Origin: Acidobacteriota bacterium
Lineage (GTDB): Bacteria; Acidobacteriota; Blastocatellia; Chloracidobacteriales; Chloracidobacteriaceae
Direction: 5' to 3'
Length of the DNA stretch: 64,000 nt
Assembly (NCBI GenBank): GCA_016208495.1
Contig: JACQXX010000112.1
Location: forward strand, 1-64,000
Shown here in pieces: positions 1 to 6,907 of this stretch. A program made the position numbers and the translations under genes. Numbering within the stretch: position 1 is the first letter of the stretch; each line of letters opens with the position of its first letter. The notes below the pieces were generated by a model. That model saw only the letters and a program-made list of their open reading frames with translations, was not told the origin of the DNA and ran no database searches.

Positions 1-549
1 GTTGGAGGAACTTGGTTCCGTCACATCCGGGAGTTCATAGACCACTTCCAGCACATACGAATTGAGTTTCGGCACGATTCGCACCTGCTGGATCTGGTTT
101 CGGGGAATTTTGGTTGCGAAGGAGAAGTTGGTTTGGGAGGGGTGGATCACACCCCGTTTCAAGGCTTTGCGGCTGACGGCCTGAATGGTGTAGATCACCA
201 CGTTTCGGCCCGTGGCCTTGGGTTTGTACTTGGGAATCTTTGGTTCAGCCAGGAATTTGTCAGGGTCGCGGGCATATTCGGCAGTGGCGGCAAAATAGCT
301 GGTCCAGTCCTGGCACACCTGTTTTAAAACCTGTTGACTGACCTTGGCCGGCAATCCCCGGTAGGCGTCGCCCGCTTTTAACCGAACATCGAGTTGTTCA
401 TATGAAAACACCGTCCCCACCTCGAAAAACCGTTGTCGCTGTTCATAGAGCGCCAGGTTATAGAGGTTCTTTGACCGAAAGCAGAGGTCATCGGCTTCGG
501 CGAAGAATGGGGAGTCAGGTTTGATGTGATGTTTTTCAACTCGAATCAT
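1..549 (-). CDS. tnpB: TnpB-like (IS200/IS605-IS1341) RNA-guided nuclease, N-terminal part, cut by window edge
   Basis: Reading the minus strand from the ATG at 547-549 gives 183 open codons that run off the left edge. The protein opens with MIRVEKHHIK and contains LCFRSKNLYNLAL, YRGLPAKVSQQVL, KQVCQDWTSYF, PKIPKYKPK and QQVRIVPKLNSYVLEVVYE. These are the hallmarks of the N-terminal wedge region of TnpB/OrfB. In this family the RuvC-like nuclease core and zinc finger follow, and would lie outside the window, as would any omega RNA encoded at the 3' end. No tnpA transposase is visible in 550-1133, so this may be a solitary tnpB or one whose partner lies on the other side. There is no clear SD before the ATG. 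The family call is firm; whether the nuclease is intact cannot be seen. Confidence 0.85.
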   Translation of the reverse strand, partial: MIRVEKHHIKPDSPFFAEADDLCFRSKNLYNLALYEQRQRFFEVGTVFSYEQLDVRLKAGDAYRGLPAKVSQQVLKQVCQDWTSYFAATAEYARDPDKFLAEPKIPKYKPKATGRNVVIYTIQAVSRKALKRGVIHPSQTNFSFATKIPRNQIQQVRIVPKLNSYVLEVVYELPDVTEPSSSN

Positions 550-673
550 GGTGGCAGTTTAAATTACAAAGTGTTAAGGGGCAAGTCTTTTTTCATCAAC
601 CGTAAAGAATTTGTTCCCGGTATAAATGATCGTGATTGGTTAGAGATAGGTATAAAAAATAAAACTGAATTCA

Positions 674-777
674 ATACCAGTTTGTAGTCAGTAGTCAGTA
701 GTCAGTAGTTCACTCAATTTATTTGGGTGAATCACTTGACTGTTTTCTCATGCGGGGATTCCACTGCAAGTTGATAT
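674..777 (+). repeat. Interspersed repeat, copy E1 (GTAGTCA core)
   Basis: A 104-bp element opens with ATACCAGTTTGTAGTCAGTAG, shortened here to its key ends: ATACCAGTTT at 674-683 and a decayed AAGTTGATAT at 768-777. A 7-mer tandem repeat (GTAGTCA, at least three units, 684-709) lies near one end, followed by a conserved middle containing AATCACTTGACTGTTTTCT. The same layout is found in inverse orientation at 30981-31084 and 43885-43988. It is a non-coding dispersed repeat of REP/MITE size. Confidence 0.75.
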
Positions 778-1004
778 AACAACTTGGCTTTGGCTTGCAT
801 TCTCTTCTTCAAACAGGTTAAACCAAAGCACTCTCAGTCTTTGAACTCTGAACCTCAAACCAGAATTTTCTTTCATATGGCTGGAAATTCACTTCTTGTG
901 GGTGCTAAGATCAGGTACAGACTCATTGTTCCGCACAGCTCACGTTCCTTGCCTCTGCCCTCCTGCTGAGAAGATCAGAAACCCGTCTTTCCAATCACCG
1001 CCTG

Positions 1005-1095
1005 ATACCATTTTGAAATCATCACCCTGATTTGGCAGAAGGGTTAAACCATTGAAACAATTGCATTTCCCTGAACCCTGAACCCTAACTGGTAT
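1005..1095 (+). repeat. Interspersed repeat, copy E2 (CCCTGAA core)
   Basis: The 91-bp element starts ATACCATTTTGAAAT (1005) and ends AACTGGTAT (1095). Its internal tandem repeat is CCCTGAA (1069-1088) instead of GTAGTCA. The right half (ATTTCCCTGAACCCTGAACC) matches the copy inserted in the A2M gene at 12776-12877. It ends 38 bp before the PilZ-like gene start. Confidence 0.7.
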
Positions 1096-1133
1096 TATTT
1101 TCCACTCGGTCTCAGAGTGCGCTGGAGAATCGC

Positions 1134-1604
1134 ATGAAACGTCTCGACCAGGTTATTGACGTCATCATCGAACGCTACGACACGGAAAACAACCTCATGG
1201 TCAAGGAACACACCATCACCGATATGATTGCCCAAAATGGTGTTTCTATCCTGACTCGCAATCAGATACCGGTTGGGGATTTCCTGCTGTTTAAGACAGC
1301 GGATGGCTATTTTCAATCCTCGGCGGTCGTCAAATCCGCCCGGTTTGCCGAGGATTTTATCCAGCGCCTGACGCTCGAATTTGTCGGCGAAGACTGGCAA
1401 AAGAAATGGATTTATGCCCATTCGGAAACGGTAAGCCCGCTCCTCGAAGAGTTTTATGACATCGCTGAAGAAATGTCCATGCTGCTCCAGATCCTGATGC
1501 AGGACCGTGATCAGGGACAGTCGCCCGATGAAGTATTTCTGCTTCAGCTCCAGGAAAACGTAGACCGCCTCCGCAGCATTACTTTTCGCATCCGCAAGGC
1601 ATGA
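1134..1604 (+). CDS. Small PilZ-like protein
   Basis: This 156-residue cytoplasmic protein has a beta-rich pattern reminiscent of PilZ domains: VIDVIIERYD, then HTITDMIAQNGVSIL, then VGDFLLFKTADGYFQSSAVVKSARF and IQRLTLEFVGEDWQKKW. A C-terminal helical tail of about 60 residues follows. PilZ domains usually bind cyclic di-GMP through an RxxxR motif; only RMKR is seen just at the start codon, so ligand binding is doubtful. The ATG at 1134 is supported by GGAGAA at 1124-1129. The open frame continues upstream only as far as the end of repeat E2, so the N-terminus may have been shortened by that element. The 3' end overlaps the convergent A2M gene by 26 bp. The PilZ call is moderate. Confidence 0.6.
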   Translation: MKRLDQVIDVIIERYDTENNLMVKEHTITDMIAQNGVSILTRNQIPVGDFLLFKTADGYFQSSAVVKSARFAEDFIQRLTLEFVGEDWQKKWIYAHSETVSPLLEEFYDIAEEMSMLLQILMQDRDQGQSPDEVFLLQLQENVDRLRSITFRIRKA

Positions 1605-4600
1605 AAGTCGTCCCGACCGGCACAAACTTGTCTTTTTGAAGAATTTGACCATCCGCCGTCAAAGCCACAACCGAAAGTCTCCAGGTAGTAGCAGCAGGTG
1701 GAAACTTCAATTTGACACTCACCCTTCCTTGATGATCTGTTGCCAGACGTGGCGCCCAGAGTGCTGTTTCCGTAAAATCCTGCCGGAGGTGTGGTGCTGT
1801 AGGCCGCTTTGGTGACCTGACAGGTACGCGCAGACCCCGGTTGGCCGGCATGGGTGTTGTATGAAAGTAATTTGGCGCATACCACACGTTCATATTGGTG
1901 GTATTGCTTTGCATTCGGCCAATCTCCAGTTCCGTCACCTCACCAATACGGAGTACCAGGTTGATCAATGTAACCCGTTCAACATCAACCACAACTGGTT
2001 GTATTGAGCGCGGTAGAAGATTTTCAGAATCCGAAATAATTTCATATTGCCCAGGCGGCAAATTATTGATCAGGTAGGTTCCATCCTGGTTCGTCCAGTG
2101 GTAGGTCAGTCTTCCCGTCGTTTCGTTCTTTAGTTCCAGCCGAACATTACTGAGTGGATTTCCAAACTCATCACTTACCAAACCAACCATCGCACCAGAA
2201 CCTGGCCTGGAGGAACCTGGTTGTGCCTGGTGGCTGGGTGGCGCAACCTCCAGCAAAACTGAAGATGTGGCCAGTGTGAACCCCGAGCCAGCGTGTCTTT
2301 TGTCGGGCCCAGGGCTGCAGAGTGAAATTGTCCACCATTCTGATGTTTTGGATTCAGGCAGTTCACTCAACGAATTTTTCTTGAAGAGTACAAAGCAAGG
2401 GCTGCCCCACGGATCCCGAAGTTGTTCCAAATCAAGGCCGTTTTGTTTGAGGGCCGCCTGTAATGCAGCTTCGCGGTTTTCAGGTTTGAGAATCGCTTCC
2501 CCCGAATGAAACACCGTGGCCGTGAATTGTTCCCGTACCTTGCGGAAGGAATCCAAAACTGATGCCGTCAGGAGAAATCCTCCCCGGTCCAATGCGCTGC
2601 CATCATAAAATTCGTCGCTCGGAGAGGCTTGCCCACGCTCACCCGTACTTCGCACCAGAATGGCATAACAGCTTCTCAAAATCGGGAAGTCAAAAAACAA
2701 CCCGCGCCCCCATTCATCGCGCCGATGATCGAGGTCAATTCCCTGGCGCGCCATCTCAGTCTTGAGCGTGTCATAGTCGCGAATGTAGATTCCTGTGTGC
2801 TGAAAATAGCTGGCACTGGCCTGATCAATGGCTTTTTTGAGCGCCGTCGAATATACCCATCCACATTCGCCAGCCAGAAAATCATCTATGGTCTTGGGGG
2901 TTCGATCTGGTCCAGAGCTATAGATTTCCAGCACGTCACGCGCCTGCCTCCGCGTCACTGTTACCTGATAGGGCATTCCCCACGGATCACGAAGCGCAGC
3001 AAAGCTTTGACCACCAGCCGCCACAATGGACTCAACCTGCGCAACGGTTTCAGGTCGAGTGATTGCCTGAGTGACATGCGCTTTCACCAGATCAAGGAGT
3101 GGCTCAAGCTGTTTCTGAATATCTGGTTGAAAGAAATGAGCGATACATCGTGCTCCCCAGAGATCGGTATCTTCACGAAAGAACTCGGGTACTGAATACC
3201 ATTGCCAGGCAAGCACTTCCGCCACCAGTTGGAGTTCGTCCGAGATCGGCTGCGCCGGATCAAGACGGGAGAGGTCCGATAGCGAAAGCCTGCCTATCAT
3301 CCAGCGTCCACGAGCTTGGTCAAGTCCGCCGTCATAGCAGATTGGCCCTGTTTCCTCTCCATCGTTCTGAATGTGCATTGGAATTGCACAATCAACGACC
3401 GATACACCAAGGACACCTGTCACGGGTTTCCCATCTGTGGTTTGGAGATGACATACAATTTCTGCCTCGGCGCCGGGCTCAATCATTTTGCTCGAAGTAT
3501 CAATTGTCAGCCGTGGGACCTCATCCGGCACATACACAACCCACTGGCCCGGTAGAATCCATTCAGAGGAAAAGTGAGGCGACGTCACAGCCACCAGCAG
3601 CTTTCCTTTTAGATTTGGCTGGTATGGAAACACAACACTGGTTTTCCCTGGTTTGAGCGGCACAACTTTGCTCGCCACAATCTCATTTCCACGTATTACT
3701 GAAACCTGCCCCCAGCATTTGGGCAATGTTGACCAGAGCGTGACGCCAAGGGGTTCACCGGGGCGATAGATCGTTTTTTGTGTCTTCAGATCAAAGGGAC
3801 CACGCCCAAATGATTCAGGAGTAAATCCAAGCTCAAACCGGTCTCGATCAAGTTCTGCCAGACAGGCGCTGAACCGCACGTCAGGTCTGGCCAGTTCATC
3901 AGTCGGAAGTTCAACTCGGGCCAGCCCGTAACGACTGGTTTTGAATTTCCCAAGCGACGCCTTTTGGCGCTTTTCATTGGTTCGATTTGGCCCAAAAGTT
4001 ACAAGCCAGTCGGATGTCAGTTCAAATTCTGCCGCACAGGGTGTTCCATCGGCGGCGCAGGTGGCCACATACACCATACCAGGAACGTGAGGGTTCAACG
4101 ATTTTCGAGCCGAAAGGACATACAAATGAACCGGAGTTTTCGACAATCGCAGGTACAGCCGAGAAGACTCAGTTTTGCCGCTGGTTGGATCGCTCCATTC
4201 CACATCGAATGAAACATCCCGAAACCAGTCATGTCCACCACCGGAAAAATCGTCGTGATCGCGCGTGAGGTCAATTGGAAACTGGACCTGCCCAGCCAGG
4301 TTGGTTTTGACTTCGACTATAACTTCCTCGACTTGCGTTGTGGTTTGTTTTTCCTGATTCCAACCATCACGGCGGCGAATCACCCGGACCAATCCCTCAC
4401 AGATCGGCTCTCCTGAAAGATAAACCGCACTGGCACTTACGGTTGCAGTCTGACCGGGAAGATAAAACGAACGGTCAGTCTGAGCGGTCACAACAAACTG
4501 GGGTAATTCATACCGGCTGATTTTCACCTGTTGCGAGGTCGAACCAATCACCTCGGAGGTTACATCCATCACCTGCGCCTGAATGGTCAACAGTTCGGCT

Positions 4601-5547
4601 GGCTGGGTTTCTGGAATTGCCCAGTCAATCGCGGCGATTCCAAATTTCGACGTAGGACTGACAGTTCGAAAGACCTCGGAATAGGTTGAATTTTCCACTC
4701 GAAATTCTACTGGGACACCAGCCAGGGCCAGCCTGGAAGTTTGCTCTAGAACAATCGCTCGCACATGCAGAATCTGTCCGGGCTGGTAGACAGGTTTATC
4801 TGTAGTGAGCATTACCTGGGCGTTTTTCTCAACTTCAACGTCCCGCCTGAAAGTGTGGGTGTATTTTCCCCGGTGACAGGTCAACTGGAGTGCAACAGGA
4901 TCAGAGTCAGTGAGAGGTGGAAGGTCAAAGACGAGCCGGGCGAGCCCATCCGCATTTGTCTGACCAGAAACAGTCCGAATTTGAGGAGATTTTTCAGCTC
5001 CAATCGTGAGCGTTGCCACAACCTCAACCCCCTGGGCAGGCACACCAGAAAAGGGATGAAACGTTTTGGCTTCAACCCACCATTTCCCACGCCTGGGAAG
5101 GTTTCTGGGTGTTGTCAAACCAGGTGTGAAATACTCTGGGCAAAGTTGTGAAAGTGCCACAACCCCTTGAACCGGCTGAAGATCTCCCTGTGGTATCACC
5201 TGGTATCGCAACCGCCGGAGCAGTACCAGTTCCGATTGTTTCTCTTGATCGAGGATGGTGACCGGGCAGACAAAAGTCTGTTTTCCTGGTTGAAGCTGCA
5301 CAATTTGAGCTGGTTCAGCTCGCACTTCATTTTTTTCATTGAGTATTTCAAGTTTGACTTCAGCCGGGGTGACGCTGGCCGTTGGGTTATAAACCACCAG
5401 TTGAACCTGAGCCTGAGACGAACCAAAATCAAACCGTGAAGCGGCTTCATCAACGTACAAACCCGTTTGGGCAGTGATGTTCAATGATGAAAATAATATT
5501 AATCCAGAGATGATGCCGCACCAAACACACCAGACTGCCAGTCGCAT
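1579..5547 (-). CDS. Secreted alpha-2-macroglobulin family protein A, truncated before the thioester domain
   Basis: The 1322-residue protein is paralogous to the 2014- and 1966-residue proteins at 6908-12952 and 16799-22699. It has a signal peptide (residues about 1-26), macroglobulin domains with the MG2 signature TDKPVYQPGQ (about 250), three pseudopilin-like modules (DPWGMPY about 853, degenerate DEWGRGL about 942, DPWGSPC about 1043) and a carboxypeptidase-regulatory-like beta sandwich (about 1119-1205). It then enters the A2M domain (FTETALWAPRL...TTWRLSVVALTADG). The frame leaves homology after LQKDKF and stops 14 residues later. The paralogues continue for about 650 residues with the GCAEQ thioester domain, so this copy cannot trap proteases covalently. 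It looks like a 3' deletion product joined to the convergent PilZ-like gene; it could be decaying or a shortened functional form. Confidence 0.85.
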   Translation of the reverse strand: MRLAVWCVWCGIISGLILFSSLNITAQTGLYVDEAASRFDFGSSQAQVQLVVYNPTASVTPAEVKLEILNEKNEVRAEPAQIVQLQPGKQTFVCPVTILDQEKQSELVLLRRLRYQVIPQGDLQPVQGVVALSQLCPEYFTPGLTTPRNLPRRGKWWVEAKTFHPFSGVPAQGVEVVATLTIGAEKSPQIRTVSGQTNADGLARLVFDLPPLTDSDPVALQLTCHRGKYTHTFRRDVEVEKNAQVMLTTDKPVYQPGQILHVRAIVLEQTSRLALAGVPVEFRVENSTYSEVFRTVSPTSKFGIAAIDWAIPETQPAELLTIQAQVMDVTSEVIGSTSQQVKISRYELPQFVVTAQTDRSFYLPGQTATVSASAVYLSGEPICEGLVRVIRRRDGWNQEKQTTTQVEEVIVEVKTNLAGQVQFPIDLTRDHDDFSGGGHDWFRDVSFDVEWSDPTSGKTESSRLYLRLSKTPVHLYVLSARKSLNPHVPGMVYVATCAADGTPCAAEFELTSDWLVTFGPNRTNEKRQKASLGKFKTSRYGLARVELPTDELARPDVRFSACLAELDRDRFELGFTPESFGRGPFDLKTQKTIYRPGEPLGVTLWSTLPKCWGQVSVIRGNEIVASKVVPLKPGKTSVVFPYQPNLKGKLLVAVTSPHFSSEWILPGQWVVYVPDEVPRLTIDTSSKMIEPGAEAEIVCHLQTTDGKPVTGVLGVSVVDCAIPMHIQNDGEETGPICYDGGLDQARGRWMIGRLSLSDLSRLDPAQPISDELQLVAEVLAWQWYSVPEFFREDTDLWGARCIAHFFQPDIQKQLEPLLDLVKAHVTQAITRPETVAQVESIVAAGGQSFAALRDPWGMPYQVTVTRRQARDVLEIYSSGPDRTPKTIDDFLAGECGWVYSTALKKAIDQASASYFQHTGIYIRDYDTLKTEMARQGIDLDHRRDEWGRGLFFDFPILRSCYAILVRSTGERGQASPSDEFYDGSALDRGGFLLTASVLDSFRKVREQFTATVFHSGEAILKPENREAALQAALKQNGLDLEQLRDPWGSPCFVLFKKNSLSELPESKTSEWWTISLCSPGPDKRHAGSGFTLATSSVLLEVAPPSHQAQPGSSRPGSGAMVGLVSDEFGNPLSNVRLELKNETTGRLTYHWTNQDGTYLINNLPPGQYEIISDSENLLPRSIQPVVVDVERVTLINLVLRIGEVTELEIGRMQSNTTNMNVWYAPNYFHTTPMPANRGLRVPVRSPKRPTAPHLRQDFTETALWAPRLATDHQGRVSVKLKFPPAATTWRLSVVALTADGQILQKDKFVPVGTTFMPCGCEK

Positions 5548-5875
5548 ATGGATGGCTCTCTTTTGATTTCAGGATTTGGATTTTTGGAATCAGACGTCAG
5601 GATTGGAGGAAACACCTGACAAGGGGTAGATGTCTGCCAGGCGCGTGAGATTATACCAGTTTTTCGTCAGGAGTTAGGAGTCAGGAGTTCGATATGTTCA
5701 GTTGATTGAACCACTTGACTCTTTGATAAGACATCCGGTGGTGATTCTTCAGTTGGAAATGAAGTGAACGTCACGAGTTGCGGCCTTCAGGCGGCTCCGT
5801 GTTTTTTCAGACCAAAGTTGGGGGATCAAACCTGCATGAAAGCAGCAACTCTTCACTGTTTAAGTCAACCATTTC
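5548..5875. other. Duplicated intergenic segment (copy 1) with half repeat element
   Basis: This 328-bp gap between the A2M-A start and the nuclease stop is matched by a gap of exactly 328 bp at 12953-13280, with clear similarity throughout. Examples are ATACCAGTTTTTCGTCAGG near 5653 and the shared block GAAGTGAACGTCACGAGTTG near 5760. A partial copy of the ATACCA repeat covers about 5653-5735. It must contain the promoter of the A2M gene if the gene is expressed alone; no unambiguous promoter could be picked. Confidence 0.6.
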
Positions 5876-6211
5876 CTATGATTCGGTTGAAGATTCTGAT
5901 GCTCCACCTTCTTGAGCCAGCCAGGTTTCCAGGTCCTTGACCTCGTGAAAATCAAGCAGCGCATCCCCAAGCTCTTCCAGTCGGGCAACCGGCAATGATT
6001 CAATTCGTTGTTTCAGGTCAGCCGAAAACAGGCCCAGTCGCCGTGACAATTGCCGTAACACGATTTTGGCTTCACCTTGCCGGAGTCCTTCCTGCTGCCC
6101 CTCTTGCCGACCTTCCTGCCGACCTTCCTGCCGACCTTCCTGCCGACCTTCCTGCCGACCTTCCTGCCGACCTTCTTCTAAAATCTCCTGGTAAATCACT
6201 GATTCCCGCAT
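5876..6211 (-). CDS. Predicted intragenic RpnS-like antitoxin 1 (internal start within the Rpn gene)
   Basis: Inside the Rpn ORF, in the same frame, an ATG (6209-6211, HM|RESVIYQ) is preceded by AAGGGAG at 6218-6224 with a 6-nt spacer. This is a better SD than that of the full gene. Translation from it would give 111 residues containing the GRQE repeats and the DUF4351 domain. Known Rpn systems make exactly such a short C-terminal protein (RpnS), which neutralises the full-length toxin through a dimerising helix with variable four-residue repeats. The site is conserved in copy 2. Expression is inferred, not shown. Confidence 0.5.
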   Translation of the reverse strand: MRESVIYQEILEEGRQEGRQEGRQEGRQEGRQEGRQEGQQEGLRQGEAKIVLRQLSRRLGLFSADLKQRIESLPVARLEELGDALLDFHEVKDLETWLAQEGGASESSTES

Positions 6212-6808
6212 ATGTCTCTCCCTTAAAATTGCTCGGATCAAATTCTGGTCAAATCGCAATCCTGCCAGGATTTGCGTACACGTCAAAATATCGCGCCGTT
6301 CAACCGGTTTCGCAATCGTTTCAATGCTTTCTCCCACCTGGGTCAACAACTCGTTCGGATTCGTCGTCCGTGAAAACACCGCCAGCGGCAACAATGCTGG
6401 ATGGTTCAAAAACAATTCCGGCGGCTGTTCCCACATTCGGATCACGTGATACCGATGCACTGTGTCTCCCACTCGAAATTCATTCGGTAATGATCTTCCC
6501 GCCGCTGTTTCCGTCAAAATCACCACCACCTGCACCACGGGCAACCCATACTTCCGATATAGTCGCACAAAATAATCCAGCATTCGGAGTGGCACAGGTG
6601 GTTTACTTTCACCGACTGTTTGAAACTCCAGGTGCAGAATGCACCCATCCACCTTTAGAAACACCACAAAATCCGCCCGAATCGGTTCAATGCTCAACTC
6701 GGTTTTCAGGATTTCAGCCTCCGTTGGCCGCTGACCCAGCACCCACTCAGCAAAATCCAATGGGTATTTCTCAGCCAGGTATTTGCACAGATTGTCAGTC
6801 TGGATCAC
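5876..6808 (-). CDS. Rpn-family PD-(D/E)xK nuclease with DUF4351 tail, copy 1 (RpnL-like toxin)
   Basis: The 310-residue protein has a recombination-promoting nuclease/putative transposase (Rpn) core: IRADFVVFLK supplies the acidic residue and ILHLEFQT the E-x-Q. A helical region, a four-residue repeat array (GRQE x6, then GQQE), and a DUF4351-like C-terminus (about 260-300) follow. The start is GTG at 6806-6808, behind AAAGGAA with 6-7 nt spacing. Rpn proteins are DNA endonucleases; in E. coli they act in phage defence and are restrained by their own separately translated C-terminal domain. The copy at 13281-14159 is almost identical apart from the number of repeats. A possible internal start lies at 6211. 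The gene sits directly upstream of A2M-A on the same strand. Confidence 0.85.
   Translation of the reverse strand: MIQTDNLCKYLAEKYPLDFAEWVLGQRPTEAEILKTELSIEPIRADFVVFLKVDGCILHLEFQTVGESKPPVPLRMLDYFVRLYRKYGLPVVQVVVILTETAAGRSLPNEFRVGDTVHRYHVIRMWEQPPELFLNHPALLPLAVFSRTTNPNELLTQVGESIETIAKPVERRDILTCTQILAGLRFDQNLIRAILRERHMRESVIYQEILEEGRQEGRQEGRQEGRQEGRQEGRQEGQQEGLRQGEAKIVLRQLSRRLGLFSADLKQRIESLPVARLEELGDALLDFHEVKDLETWLAQEGGASESSTES
6105..6176 (-). repeat. 12-bp coding tandem repeat (GRQE array) in Rpn copy 1
   Basis: The unit CCTTCCTGCCGA (plus-strand reading) is repeated head to tail and encodes GRQE on the minus strand. There are six perfect GRQE units here and three in the paralogue at about 13486-13525. 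The number differs by whole units and keeps the frame, as expected for slippage. Confidence 0.85.
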
Positions 6809-6907
6809 ATTGAATTCCTTTCATTCCCCATCATTCATTAGATGGCTTTATTGCCTTTAACCATAGAACAAGATTGGCTTTCGCGAAAGATTTTTTGAGG
6901 AGCGATC

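Larger units (their letters stand above)
550..1133. other. Intergenic stretch with two interspersed repeat elements, no gene seen
   Basis: Nothing coding is supported here. 550-673 is AT-rich and may hold the tnpB promoter, but no clear -35/-10 pair stands out. The rest is dominated by two copies of the ATACCA...TGGTAT repeat family (listed separately), joined by about 225 bases without recognisable content. Confidence 0.6.

Noticed and set aside
1095-1652. 185-codon minus-strand ORF over the PilZ-like gene, possibly the lost A2M 3' end
   Set aside because: It shows no A2M or thioester motifs. The plus-strand ORF has an SD and PilZ-like strands, so this frame is a shadow.
2629-3195. 188-codon plus-strand ORF inside A2M-A
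   Set aside because: It is antisense to a clearly conserved pseudopilin-like module region of the A2M gene, with no recognisable motif.
6105-6176. Possible CRISPR-like direct repeats
   Set aside because: The 12-bp units have no spacers and encode the GRQE helix in frame.
5995-6813. 272-codon plus-strand ORF opposite Rpn copy 1 (and 13400-14221 opposite copy 2)
   Set aside because: The minus-strand protein has nuclease motifs and a DUF4351 tail. The plus-strand reading is compositionally odd (LPAD repeats) and exists only because the 12-bp array is open in several frames.
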